Positions 25,469-34,005 of a stretch of 64,000 bases of DNA are shown piece after piece. The notes beneath the pieces are model-generated. The model did no database searches. It worked only from the letters and a program-made list of their open reading frames with translations, and was not told the origin of the DNA. Position numbers and translations under genes: made by a program. This stretch comes from Actinomycetospora soli (GTDB taxonomy: Bacteria > Actinomycetota > Actinomycetes > Mycobacteriales > Pseudonocardiaceae), in the NCBI RefSeq assembly GCF_021026295.1, contig NZ_JAJNDA010000002.1:124001-188000 (forward strand). The letters are read 5' to 3'. Numbering within the stretch: the stretch's first letter is position 1; each line of letters opens with the position of its first letter.

Positions 25469-25966
25469 TCAGACGCCGAAGGCCCGCGGGTAGGTGACCG
25501 TGCCGGTCGGGGTCGGGCGGGCGGCGTCGAGGGCGAGCGCCATGAAGGCCTCGTCGGGCACATCGAACGGGGCGCGGACGCCTCGCGCGGACGCCGGGGC
25601 GAACCCGAACCGCGGGTAGTAGTCGGCGTGCCCCAGGACGACGACGAGGTTCTCCCCGGCCTCCCGCGCCGCCTCCAGTGCAGCGCGGATCGCGGCGGCG
25701 CCCGCACCCCGTCCCTGGTGTGACGGCAGGACCGCGCACGGGGCGAGGGCGAGCGCCGGCGCGCCGTCGACGTGGCAGCGGGTGAGCAGGGCGTGCCCGA
25801 CGACCGCGCCGTCGTCGAGGGCGACGAACGACAGGTCGACCCAGCCCTCCGCGTCGGCGCGGAGGGCGTCGACGAGGTCGGCCTCACCCGCCGTCGGGAA
25901 GGCAGCGAGGTTCACCGCGCGGACGGCGGACCGGTCCTCCGGGCGTTCGGCGCGGGCGATCCACAC
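25469..25966 (-). CDS. GNAT family N-acetyltransferase
   Basis: 165-residue GNAT protein of the YhbS type. ALAPCAVLPSHQGRGAGAAAIRAALEAAREAG contains the acetyl-CoA pyrophosphate loop (QGRGAG), preceded by VGHALLTRCHVDG and followed by VVVLGHADYYPRFGFAPAS, typical of YhbS-like enzymes. Acceptor unknown. GTG at 25966 gives MWIARAERPEDR. Confidence 0.85.
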   Translation of the reverse strand: MWIARAERPEDRSAVRAVNLAAFPTAGEADLVDALRADAEGWVDLSFVALDDGAVVGHALLTRCHVDGAPALALAPCAVLPSHQGRGAGAAAIRAALEAAREAGENLVVVLGHADYYPRFGFAPASARGVRAPFDVPDEAFMALALDAARPTPTGTVTYPRAFGV

Positions 25967-26025
25967 GGGCGCAGTGTGACGATGGACCGCTGCACCCGTC
26001 GAGCGGGAGCCGCGGTCCATCGACG

Positions 26026-26928
26026 TCACGCCCAGCGCTCGAGGAACTCGACGGACGCCGCGTTCACGTCCTTCGCGTGTGTGGAGCTGAGGAAGTGCTG
26101 CCCGCCCTCGACGACCTGCAGCTCGGCCTGCGGGGAATTCACGAACAGCCGGATCTCCTCCTTGGCGTTGGCGACGGAGTAGACCTCGTCGGCGGTGCCC
26201 TGCAGCCAGCGGACGGGGCAGCGGACGTCGTCGAGCCGGGCGTGCAGGCCGTCGCGGTCGCGCAGGTTGATCGACGCGACGCGCAGCCGGTGACGCCCGT
26301 CGTCGCCGCGGTAGTTGCGCTGGTGCTCGGCGTGCCAGAAGGCGCGCTCGTCGTCGCTCGTGTCGGCCCCGAAGCCGGCGCCGAGCACCGCGTCGACGAA
26401 CTCGGTGGGCACCACCCAGTCGTCGCCGACGGGCGTGGCGAGGTCGTCGATCGCGGGCGTGCAGAACGCGACGCCGTCCCAGCAGCCGAGCCGGCGGCTG
26501 CGCTCGCTCTCGTCGTCCATCGAGGTGCCGAGCGGGAGGATGCCCGCCACGACGTCGGGTGCGAGCATCGCCATGCGGGCCGCCACCCAGCCGCCCTGCG
26601 AGGTGCCGAGCACGAACGCCCGGCGGATGCCGAGAGCGTCGAGGACCTGCAGGTTCGCGACGGCGCTGTCCCAGTAGGTGAACTGCCGCCACGTCGCGCG
26701 GGTGTCGCCGTGGCCGTAGAGCTCGATGGCGAGCAGGTTCGCGGCGCCGGTCAGGGCCTCGTCGGCGAACTGCGGGCGGTAGAGCTCGACCGAGGTGCTG
26801 AAGGAGTTGACGAGGACCAGCGTCGGCTTGCCGGGGTCGTAGTCGCGGGCGAACGCGAACGCGACGGTGGACCCGCCGAGGTGAGGCACGGAGACGGTCT
26901 GGCGCTCGATCGGCACGGGATCCTCCAT
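26026..26928 (-). CDS. Alpha/beta hydrolase
   Basis: 300-residue alpha/beta hydrolase. Oxyanion region [18 protein letters not shown], nucleophile elbow [15 protein letters not shown] (Ser), acid in LQGTADEVY and histidine in [15 protein letters not shown] complete the triad. The N-terminus [24 protein letters not shown] lacks a signal, so it is cytosolic. No neighbour suggests a substrate; monoesterase or carbon-carbon hydrolase roles are both possible. Confidence 0.85.
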   Translation of the reverse strand: MEDPVPIERQTVSVPHLGGSTVAFAFARDYDPGKPTLVLVNSFSTSVELYRPQFADEALTGAANLLAIELYGHGDTRATWRQFTYWDSAVANLQVLDALGIRRAFVLGTSQGGWVAARMAMLAPDVVAGILPLGTSMDDESERSRRLGCWDGVAFCTPAIDDLATPVGDDWVVPTEFVDAVLGAGFGADTSDDERAFWHAEHQRNYRGDDGRHRLRVASINLRDRDGLHARLDDVRCPVRWLQGTADEVYSVANAKEEIRLFVNSPQAELQVVEGGQHFLSSTHAKDVNAASVEFLERWA

Positions 26929-26994
26929 CGTCGGGGGTGACGGGGACTCTGCCGCGTGATCGGACGTGCGGGAAGGGTGTCTACCGTCGTGGCC

Positions 26995-27024
26995 GTGTCC
27001 GAGTCCCGGGTCCCCGACGCATGA
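26995..27024 (+). CDS. Nine-residue leaderless mini-ORF coupled to ynfA
   Basis: GTG at 26995 is seven bases after TACCGT (a -10-like box) and encodes MSESRVPDA; its TGA overlaps the ATG of the next gene in an ATGA. This looks like a leaderless initiation site that feeds translation into the YnfA gene, which lacks its own strong ribosome site. Could be coincidental. Confidence 0.4.
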   Translation: MSESRVPDA

Positions 27025-27347
27025 CGCTGCGCTCGGTCGCCCTGTTCGTCCTCGCGGCGCTCCTCGAGATCGGCGGGGCGTGGCTGGTCTGGCAGGCCGT
27101 GCGGGAGGGCCGCGCCTGGTGGTGGGCGGGCCTGGGCGTGCTCGCGCTGGGCCTGTACGGCTTCGTCGCCGCGTTCCAGCCCGACGCGCAGTTCGGCCGC
27201 ATCCTCGCCGCGTACGGCGGCGTGTTCGTGGCCGGCTCGCTGGTGTGGGGCATGGTGCTCGACGGCTACCGCCCCGACCGGTTCGACCTGCTCGGGGCGT
27301 TCGTCTGCCTCGTCGGCGTCGCGATCATCATGTACGCGCCGCGCTGA
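27021..27347 (+). CDS. YnfA/UPF0060 membrane protein
   Basis: 108-residue protein with four transmembrane helices of the UPF0060 (YnfA) family, related to SMR transporters: [58 protein letters not shown] and [24 protein letters not shown] are diagnostic. E. coli relatives were implicated in drug efflux; function here unknown. Convergent with the SRPBCC gene, two bases apart. Confidence 0.88.
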   Translation: MTLRSVALFVLAALLEIGGAWLVWQAVREGRAWWWAGLGVLALGLYGFVAAFQPDAQFGRILAAYGGVFVAGSLVWGMVLDGYRPDRFDLLGAFVCLVGVAIIMYAPR

Positions 27348-27349
27348 GG

Positions 27350-27838
27350 TCAGCCGGCCTCGCGGACGTCCGTGCCGTGCTCGGCGAAGGCTTTGAAGTC
27401 CGCCATGTGCTGCCGGGACTGCTTGCGGAACATCCCGCGCATGAGCGGCGCCATCAGCCGCATCGGCAGGCCGTCGAACCGGTACTCGTTCTCGCTCTCC
27501 CAGAGCGTCGTCCCCGGCCGGACCTCGGTCAGCCGCTCGCGCGCCCCGTTCCACATGCCGTCGGCGACGATCTCGCGCTCGTAGTGGACGACGGTGTCGG
27601 GCGGGAGGTCGCTCAGGTCGGCCGGCTCGAGGCGCGTGACGGTTTCGCGGGCCTCCATCTCCTGCTGTCCCGTCCGCAGCACGACCCGGGACTCGGTGCC
27701 GACCTGCCCGTGCTCCCCGTGCACGGGCTCGTGCAGCACGAGCCCCCGCAGCCACTTCGGCAGGTGCGCGGGGTCGGCGAGCAGCCCGACCACGGTCTCC
27801 CGGGGCACGGCGATCTCCGTCGAGACCGTGTATTTCAT
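27350..27838 (-). CDS. SRPBCC (START-like) family protein
   Basis: 162-residue SRPBCC protein: MKYTVSTEIAVPRETVVGLLADPAHLPKWLRGL begins the fold and ESENEYRFDGLPMRLMAPLMRGMFRKQSRQHMADFKAFAE forms the final amphipathic helix. Ligand unknown. ATG 27838 follows AACGGAGAA. The integrated element begins only 80 bp upstream, so its promoter must lie in that short stretch or has been replaced. Confidence 0.82.
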   Translation of the reverse strand: MKYTVSTEIAVPRETVVGLLADPAHLPKWLRGLVLHEPVHGEHGQVGTESRVVLRTGQQEMEARETVTRLEPADLSDLPPDTVVHYEREIVADGMWNGARERLTEVRPGTTLWESENEYRFDGLPMRLMAPLMRGMFRKQSRQHMADFKAFAEHGTDVREAG

Positions 27839-27917
27839 GGGCGATTTCTCCGTTTGCTCCGGATTGCGTCGGGAGCGAGGGAGGTTAGTGGGGGCACCCG
27901 GTGCAGGACCAGTCTCC

Positions 27918-27956
27918 GGTGGGCCCCGTGGGACTCGAACCCACAACCAGCGGATT
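27918..27956. repeat. attachment site (displaced 3' half of tRNA-Lys)
   Basis: 39 bp identical to 41741-41779, covering the 3' end of tRNA-Lys from the anticodon loop to just past the discriminator base. It marks the far end of the integrative element and is not a functional tRNA because the 5' half is absent. Confidence 0.93.
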
Positions 27957-28030
27957 GTCGTCCCCCGTTGGCGGGCCTCACCGGCTAGTGACGACCCGGC
28001 ACAGCTGACCTGCAGCAACACCCCCGGCGC

Positions 28031-28076
28031 GGCCCGGCGGCTCCGTACTCGTGACGGCAGCTGCCGGGCCGTTTCT
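28031..28076 (+). terminator. Strong hairpin at the left end of the element
   Basis: GGCCCGGCGGCT (28031-28042) pairs with AGCTGCCGGGCC (28059-28070) with one mismatch, followed by GTTTCT. It could stop transcription between chromosome and element. Confidence 0.5.
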
Positions 28077-28118
28077 CATGGGTACGTCATGGCGCGATCT
28101 TGGTCGCCCGGCCGCCGG

Positions 28119-28445
28119 TCAGAGCACCTCACGGTAGGCGGTGACGTCGCGTCCGAGGACCTGCTCCTGGCGGTCGAGCACGGCGGCGTACTCGGCCCGG
28201 GCCTGCTCGACGGTCATGCCCAACGTGGCGGCGATCTGTTTCCAACTCGTTCCGTCGCGCCGCGCGGCGTGGACGGTCTGCCATTGCCAGCCGGTGAGCA
28301 GCTCGACGAGCTCGTGGCTGTCGCGGAGCGCGTCCAAGGCGCTGACGGCCGGCTCCCCTTCTGCCTCGTGCCCGTGGACCTGGGTCATCACGTGGTGGGC
28401 GTTCCACTGCTGCCAGGTGTCGAGGAGCGTGGCGAGGTTGGTCAT
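28119..28445 (-). CDS. AICE small protein with helix-turn-helix-like C-terminus
   Basis: 108 residues. An N-terminal acidic/aromatic helix (MTNLATLLDTWQQWNAHHVMTQ) is followed by DGTSWKQIAATLGMTVEQARAEY, which has the spacing of a sigma-region-4 or AsnC-like helix-turn-helix. ATG at 28445 follows GGAGGCCCCC. Such small proteins are common next to the rep gene of AICEs. It may bind the intervening region 28446-28892 and control replication (inference). Confidence 0.65.
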   Translation of the reverse strand: MTNLATLLDTWQQWNAHHVMTQVHGHEAEGEPAVSALDALRDSHELVELLTGWQWQTVHAARRDGTSWKQIAATLGMTVEQARAEYAAVLDRQEQVLGRDVTAYREVL

Positions 28446-28892
28446 GGGGGCCTCCGGTGGTGTGCCGTGTCGGCGGCGGGCGCTGTGGGTGGGGCCGTCC
28501 TCGGCTCCACCGCGCCTGCGGCCCGTTCGGCCGTTGGAGGCTCGCCAGCAAGGGAGGAAGCGAACGATCTTGAGCGGCCCTCGACGCCGCAGAGCTGGTC
28601 CTCGCCGGTCGCCGGTCAAGATGGTTTGCGGCCCTTGCTGGTGAGGGACGGCCGGTCAAACTCGGCCGCCGCCGACACGGCAGCCCGGCGCAGCCGGTTC
28701 CTCGGGGTTCTTGGCCGCGCGGCCCTGAGCCGCCCCTCGCCGCGTCACGGCCGGACGAGTGCTGTCCGCACGCCTCGAGCTGGGCTCGTCGTCCTGGTGC
28801 TCGCCGTCGTGGTGGCACCTGGTGCTGCCGTCGCCTGGGTGCCGGGCCCCCGGGCTGGGCGCGCGCCCCGGGTCGAAGACAGGAGGGGAAGC
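28446..28892. other. Non-coding rep-upstream region of the element
   Basis: About 450 bp without a convincing gene between the HTH-like gene and the leader ORF of rep. It contains the nested inverted repeat listed at 28545-28641. A hydrophobic stretch could be read near 28780-28830 in one frame but has no start or ribosome site. The region is the natural place for the replication origin and the rep promoter. Confidence 0.55.
28545..28641. repeat. Nested inverted repeats, possible rolling-circle origin
   Basis: Outer arms CCAGCAAGGG (28545-28554) and CCCTTGCTGG (28632-28641) enclose inner arms ATCTTGA (28567-28573) and TCAAGAT (28616-28622), allowing a ~97-nt cruciform 320 bp upstream of the Rep start. 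Rolling-circle double-strand origins typically present such cruciforms; no nick site was identified. Confidence 0.5.
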
Positions 28893-28967
28893 GTGCCCGG
28901 CCCGCAGGGGCCGGGCACCTCCGGCGCGCCAGCCCCGGCCCCGCTCACGGCTGGCGGTGCCCGATGA
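28893..28967 (+). CDS. Leader ORF coupled to rep, with internal hairpin
   Basis: GTG at 28893 after AGGAGGGG encodes a 24-residue Pro/Gly/Ala peptide starting MPGPQGPGTSGAP; its TGA overlaps the Rep ATG (ATGA). The first 26 bases of the ORF form a perfect hairpin, GTGCCCGGCCC (28893-28903) with GGGCCGGGCAC (28908-28918). Ribosomes translating the leader would have to melt this hairpin before reaching rep, so Rep synthesis may be tied to it. Confidence 0.55.
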   Translation: MPGPQGPGTSGAPAPAPLTAGGAR

Positions 28968-30334
28968 CCCGGCCCGCTCTCGGTAAAGGGGCAACAACTC
29001 TTCGATCGGCCACCCGGCTCAGGAAGCGTCGCCGTCGTGAGCACGCTCAGCCAAGGTCGGCCGAGCAGGTGGCTGGCGCTCAGAAGCGGCGGGCGAACCG
29101 CTGGAAGCGCCGGGCCCAGCTTCGCCACATCTCGCGGCTCAAGCGGGTCCGGTACTGCGGGCACACCATAAGCCCCGACGGCGCTGTGACCCTCGGAGTA
29201 ATCGAGAACAAAGACGGCACCCGCTCGGCGGCGTACGGCGGGCTCAAGACCTGCGGATCGGTGTGGTGCTGCCCGGTGTGCGCGGCGAAGATCGCGACCC
29301 GTCGCGCTGACGACCTTGCCACCGTGATGCGTACCGTCGACGACCTGGGCGGCTCGGCGTTCCTGCTGACCCTGACGATGCACCACGACCGCGGCGACCG
29401 CCTCGGCCTGTCCCGCGACGACCGTGCCCGCCGAACCCGGCTCGAAGAACGCCTCGCCGACGTCCACGTGGCCGAGGCCAACGGCTGGGACGTCGACGAG
29501 CACCAGGCCGAGGCGGACGCCATCGAGCTGGACTCGATCAGAGCGCGGGAGGGCTGCTGGGACGTCCTGTCCTACGCCTGGCAGCGCGTCACCTCCGGGT
29601 CATCCTGGCAGGAAGACTCCGAATGCTTCGGCGGCCTGCTCGGCTGGGCCCGCGCGGTCGAGGTCACCGACGGCGACAACGGCTGGCACGTCCACCTACA
29701 CGTCCTGCTCTGCTTCCGCGAGCAGGTCTCCGCTGACCTCGCCCGCGCCGCCCTCGGACCCCGGCTGTTCGGCCGCTGGTCCCGCGCCCTGGCGCGCAAG
29801 GGGTTCTCGGCGTCGCAGGAGCACGGGTGGGACCTGCGCCGCGCCCAGCTCGGCGACGGCGACCTGGCCGACTACTTCACCAAGATGGCGCATGAGGTCA
29901 CTGGCGGGCATCGGAAGGAGGGCCGAGCCCGGGGCGGACGGACTCCAATGCAGCTTCTTGCCGACGCTGTGGAGACCTACACGGAGATAGCGATGGCTCG
30001 ATGGTGGGAGTGGGAGTCGGCATCGGATGGCCGACGGCAATTGACCTGGTCGACTGGTCAGCGGGACCTACGCGCTCTCGCCGATCTCGGGCACGAGGAG
30101 ACCGACGAGGACGTCGCTGCGCAGGAGCAGGAGGCCGACACCCGTATCGCGATACCTGCTGAAGCCTGGAGCAGGCTTGAAGCTACGGGGAGGTCAAGTT
30201 TCCTCCTGGGTCTGGCCGAGGTTCGAGGGCTTGACGCGGCCAAAGTCTGGTTGGTCGGCGTCCTCCGCGTCCCGACCCAGTGCCTCAGGGCGAGTACGTC
30301 AGTCCGTCCAGGAGGTTCCATCCGGCGCACCTGA
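28964..30334 (+). CDS. Rolling-circle replication initiator (Rep)
   Basis: 456-residue HUH endonuclease of the RepSA/Rep_1 kind used by AICEs and Streptomyces plasmids. An N-terminal basic region is followed by a zinc-binding CGSVWCCPVCAAKI (about residues 102-115), the metal motif GWHVHLHVLLCF (HUH, about 240-250) and the catalytic tyrosine in LADYFTKMA (about 304). The last ~130 residues use noticeably less GC-rich codons than the core, and the final tail (VRPGGSIRRT) may be foreign sequence acquired at the cargo junction. Rep nicks the element's origin for replication after excision. Confidence 0.88.
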   Translation: MTRPALGKGATTLRSATRLRKRRRREHAQPRSAEQVAGAQKRRANRWKRRAQLRHISRLKRVRYCGHTISPDGAVTLGVIENKDGTRSAAYGGLKTCGSVWCCPVCAAKIATRRADDLATVMRTVDDLGGSAFLLTLTMHHDRGDRLGLSRDDRARRTRLEERLADVHVAEANGWDVDEHQAEADAIELDSIRAREGCWDVLSYAWQRVTSGSSWQEDSECFGGLLGWARAVEVTDGDNGWHVHLHVLLCFREQVSADLARAALGPRLFGRWSRALARKGFSASQEHGWDLRRAQLGDGDLADYFTKMAHEVTGGHRKEGRARGGRTPMQLLADAVETYTEIAMARWWEWESASDGRRQLTWSTGQRDLRALADLGHEETDEDVAAQEQEADTRIAIPAEAWSRLEATGRSSFLLGLAEVRGLDAAKVWLVGVLRVPTQCLRASTSVRPGGSIRRT

Positions 30335-30402
30335 GAGACCGGTCGAGCCGACGGAGCGGGTGTCGACGTGATGAGCTTCTCGCTACTTGGCATTATCAAC
30401 CT

Positions 30403-33400
30403 GTGACCGTCGCTGACCCGCGTTCCGCGCTGGAGGAGTACCTCGCTGAGATTCGAAAGGCGAGGGCGGTGGGGGTCCCCGAGACCTCCCTGTACGGCCC
30501 CCTCCAGCGGCTTCTGAGCGCCGCCGGCTCGGCCACCGTTCCCAAAGTAACGGTCGTGATGCACCCGAAGGGTACCTCGGCCGGCCTGCCTGATGGCGGC
30601 CTATTCGACTCCACGCAGCTCGTCCGTAGTGGTGGCGCAAAGATCGCGTTCAGCGAGCAACCTGCCACCCATGGCGTCCTGGAGGCGAAAGCTATCGAGG
30701 AAGATGCCGCCAAGGTTGCGCGATCAGCACAAGTGCGCCGGTATCTCGCGAGGTTCGGCAAGGTGATTGTGACCAACTTCCGACAATTTGTCATTGTCAC
30801 CCGAGGCCCTGACGGCAAGGCAAAGGTCGACGAGGTAGCGAGTCTCGCGGAGACTGCTAAAGAGTTTGACCAGCTCCTACAGAGCAAGCACGGAGCCGCA
30901 GCTCTGGACGTACAGGAGATTTGGGACTCATTAAGGCACGCTTTGGCGCTCAATGCCCCTATACGTCGACCGCAGGATTTGGCTTTCCACTTAGCATCGT
31001 ATGCTCGTCAGGCCCTCAGTAGGATTGAACACAGCAACCTAGAAGTTCTCGATCCACTGCGTAAAGTCTTTGACGAGACTCTAGGCATCACCTTCGCAGG
31101 CGAGACTGAGTCGAGGTTTTTCAGGAGCACGTTGGTGCAAACCCTTTTCTACGGGACCTTCTCCGCGTGGGTTCTGTGGGCTGAGGATCACACGTCAGAC
31201 GCGGACGCGTTCGAGTGGCGGACCGCCGCCTGGTTCTCGAACATTCCTGTGATTTCGTCGCTGTTCGAGCACATAGCGAAGGCTGCCACGCTTAAGCCCT
31301 TGAAATTGGACGAGGTTCTGGACTGGGCCGGTCAGGCCCTGAATCGCGTTGACCGCGGCTTCTTCTTTAGCAACTTTGACACTGGGGCGCCGGTTCAATA
31401 CTTCTACGAACCGTTCCTATCCGAGTTCGATCCGCGACTGCGGCGAGAACTTGGTGTCTGGTATACGCCACCTGAGGTGGTGAAATACATGGTTGAGTCC
31501 ATCGACAGGAGACTGAAGGACGAATTCGCGCTGCCGCTGGGACTCGGCGATGACAGAGTAGTCGTACTCGATCCTTGCACCGGCACGGGCTCGTTCCTTA
31601 TGGAAGCACTGCGTCTTATTACTCATCGCAATATCGAGGCCAGCGGGGACGACTTCGTGGGAGAGGACGTCAAGGCCGCTGCCCTAAACAGGATCATCGG
31701 CTTCGAAATTCTGCCTGCGCCATTCGTTATCGCTCACATGCAAGTCAACCTCTACCTCGAACGACTTGGTGCGCGTCTGGACAAAGCTAAAGGTGAGCGC
31801 GCGAAGATTTATCTTACAAATGCCCTAACGGGCTGGGCGACGGCACCTGTCGGTAAGACCACGCTGATGCCAGCTCTGGCCGAAGAGCGCGATGCAGCCG
31901 CACAGATTAAGCAACAGGCCCCAATACTCGTGATCCTTGGCAACCCGCCCTACAACGCGTTTGCGGGAGCGGTGCCAGCCGAGGAAGGCGACCTTGTAGA
32001 GCCGTACAAGCACGGCCTGTCTGACTGGGGATTTGGAACTAGGAACAACCTCGGAGATCTCTATGTGCGATTCATTCGGGTTGCGGAGCGCAGGATCTCC
32101 GAAGGAACTGGTCAGGGCATCGTCTCGCTCATCACAAATTATGGATACCTGGCCGATCCTACGATGGTCGCGATGCGTCAGCACTTGCTCGCGCAATTCG
32201 ACGACATCTGGATAGACAACCTCAACGGTGATAGCCGCGAGACTGGGAAACGCACTCCGTCTGGGGCTCGCGATCCCAGTATTTTTAAGCAGGGTAGCAA
32301 CCCCGGCATCCAAACAGGCACAGCAATCATGACACTCCTTCGCACATCAGATGGAGGATCGAACTCGACCTCGGCCGATTCACTTCTCTTCGGGTCCGTG
32401 AAATACCGGAACTTCTGGGGCGATTCGAAAAAGAGCGATCTGCTCGCCGCAATAGAATCGCCGACATACTCCACGATCACTACTGTCGAGGACAGCGCAT
32501 ACTCGTTTCGTCCGCTCAGCCTGCACGAGAGATACTCGTCTTGGCCGACAGTCGCAGAGCTTGCTGCAGTCGCACCTATGGCAGGCCTCCTTGAGAAACG
32601 TCGAGGCGCCCTGATCGACGAAAATCGAGAAGAGCTCACAAGTCGCATCAAGGAGTACTTTGATCCAGGGACGAGCCTCGAGAGTCTCGGCGACGAGCTG
32701 CGCGGGGTTCGGGAGCCGGCCGCTAGATTCGACCCTGCCCGAGTTCGTAAAGCTCTCCTTCAAGATTCTGGTTACAACGAGGAGAGGGTGACTCGCTATC
32801 TCTCCCGTCCTTTTGACGTGCAGTGGGCCTACGTAGAGACCAAGACCTCGCTGTGGAACGAAGCCCGACCGCAGCTCGTCGAGATGTCCGCAACCGGAAC
32901 GGACTTCGTTCTAGTGCGACGGCGTACTCCCCGTGCACATGACGGAGCCGCCTTCGCCTACGCGCGTGGACTCGGCGACGACCACGCTCTACATAAGGAC
33001 GCATACTACGTTCCACTCAAGGTGCCCGCCGCCACTGTGGCGAAGGCGAAGCAGGTCGAATCTGGAGACGAACAGTACGAACTTTTCGGCTTCGAAGCGT
33101 CCCCTGCGAATACGTCGAACGCCTCACAGGCAAATCTGTCGGCACGCGCGCGACGCTGGCTCTCGAACATGGGGATCGATCCTGACGAGGAACCAGACCT
33201 GGTCTGGATGCACGTACTAGGGGTCGGCTACTGCCCCTTCTACTTAGAGAGTAACGCTGATGCTGGGCGATTCACCTACCATCGTATACCGATTCCGACT
33301 ATGGCAGAAACCTTGAGGGCTAGCGCGGCTGTGGGACGGAAGGTGCGCGCCGCCCTCGACGTCGACGAGCCAATGCCTGGGGTAACCAATCCAGGGGCTG

Positions 33401-33891
33401 TCGCATGGGATTTCTGGTCGAGTGTCGCGAGGCTCTCCTCCAGCGGGGGCGAGAAGATCGACACCTCCGCTCTATATGTCGAAGGCTGGGCGCTTGTTCA
33501 AGGTGATGTCGTTATGCCAGCGTCCGGCAGGATAGTAGAGCGCGCACCACACGCCGACGAGCGCGCCAATATCAGCGTCTTGGGCTGCGACGGCTCGGAG
33601 ATCGATGAACTGTTCGGCACACAGGTCGTAGACGTCTACCTGAATGAGAAGTTCTACTTCAGAGGTATCCCTGAGAAGGCTTGGCACTACTCGATAGGGG
33701 GGTACACAGTCATGCGCAAGTGGCTCTCATATCGCGATTACCGAGTCCTCGGCCGGCCCTTGTCGATCGATGAAGCGCGTAGCTTTACCAATATTGCCCG
33801 TCGGCTCGCGTACATCTTGCTGTTGGGGCCAGAACTCGACTCGGCTCTTCAGAAAACTTTGGCAGAGAACGCCGTGTGGCTCGACTATTAG
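30403..33891 (+). CDS. Type ISP-like nuclease-N6-adenine methyltransferase without helicase
   Basis: 1162-residue single-chain restriction-modification-like enzyme. Residues ~25-130 form a PD-(D/E)xK domain: LPDGGLFD near 62-69 and GVLEAK near 91-96 supply the acidic and lysine residues. After a helical linker, LGVWYTPPEVVKYMV leads into the N6-methyltransferase with motif I VLDPCTGTGSFLMEAL (~387-402) and motif IV LGNPPYN (~511). The C-terminal ~500 residues resemble the type ISP target-recognition region. Classical type ISP enzymes have a helicase between nuclease and methylase; there is no Walker motif or room for one, so a type IIG-like mode is possible. GTG 30403 gives MTVADPRSALEEYLAEI. 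GC is much lower than in the flanks, marking recent acquisition. Confidence 0.8.
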   Translation: MTVADPRSALEEYLAEIRKARAVGVPETSLYGPLQRLLSAAGSATVPKVTVVMHPKGTSAGLPDGGLFDSTQLVRSGGAKIAFSEQPATHGVLEAKAIEEDAAKVARSAQVRRYLARFGKVIVTNFRQFVIVTRGPDGKAKVDEVASLAETAKEFDQLLQSKHGAAALDVQEIWDSLRHALALNAPIRRPQDLAFHLASYARQALSRIEHSNLEVLDPLRKVFDETLGITFAGETESRFFRSTLVQTLFYGTFSAWVLWAEDHTSDADAFEWRTAAWFSNIPVISSLFEHIAKAATLKPLKLDEVLDWAGQALNRVDRGFFFSNFDTGAPVQYFYEPFLSEFDPRLRRELGVWYTPPEVVKYMVESIDRRLKDEFALPLGLGDDRVVVLDPCTGTGSFLMEALRLITHRNIEASGDDFVGEDVKAAALNRIIGFEILPAPFVIAHMQVNLYLERLGARLDKAKGERAKIYLTNALTGWATAPVGKTTLMPALAEERDAAAQIKQQAPILVILGNPPYNAFAGAVPAEEGDLVEPYKHGLSDWGFGTRNNLGDLYVRFIRVAERRISEGTGQGIVSLITNYGYLADPTMVAMRQHLLAQFDDIWIDNLNGDSRETGKRTPSGARDPSIFKQGSNPGIQTGTAIMTLLRTSDGGSNSTSADSLLFGSVKYRNFWGDSKKSDLLAAIESPTYSTITTVEDSAYSFRPLSLHERYSSWPTVAELAAVAPMAGLLEKRRGALIDENREELTSRIKEYFDPGTSLESLGDELRGVREPAARFDPARVRKALLQDSGYNEERVTRYLSRPFDVQWAYVETKTSLWNEARPQLVEMSATGTDFVLVRRRTPRAHDGAAFAYARGLGDDHALHKDAYYVPLKVPAATVAKAKQVESGDEQYELFGFEASPANTSNASQANLSARARRWLSNMGIDPDEEPDLVWMHVLGVGYCPFYLESNADAGRFTYHRIPIPTMAETLRASAAVGRKVRAALDVDEPMPGVTNPGAVAWDFWSSVARLSSSGGEKIDTSALYVEGWALVQGDVVMPASGRIVERAPHADERANISVLGCDGSEIDELFGTQVVDVYLNEKFYFRGIPEKAWHYSIGGYTVMRKWLSYRDYRVLGRPLSIDEARSFTNIARRLAYILLLGPELDSALQKTLAENAVWLDY

Positions 33892-34005
33892 CACTAGTCA
33901 GATTGCTCTTGCTTCGGATCGTCGGTGGGCCACTTAATTCGGGACCTTAAGTCACAGACGGCACACCTACGGGTTCCCCGTTTCCGCGTTTCTGTATGGC
34001 GGCGG

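Noticed and set aside
27918..27956. Possible second tRNA-Lys
   Set aside because: Only the 3' half is present; following bases cannot form the 5' half. It is an att site.
28759..28986. Possible small membrane protein ahead of rep
   Set aside because: The hydrophobic frame lacks a start codon and ribosome site and differs from the leader ORF frame in its plausible part.
30403..33891. Complete type ISP restriction enzyme
   Set aside because: No Walker A/B or helicase motifs and too short, so only the ISP-like label is used.
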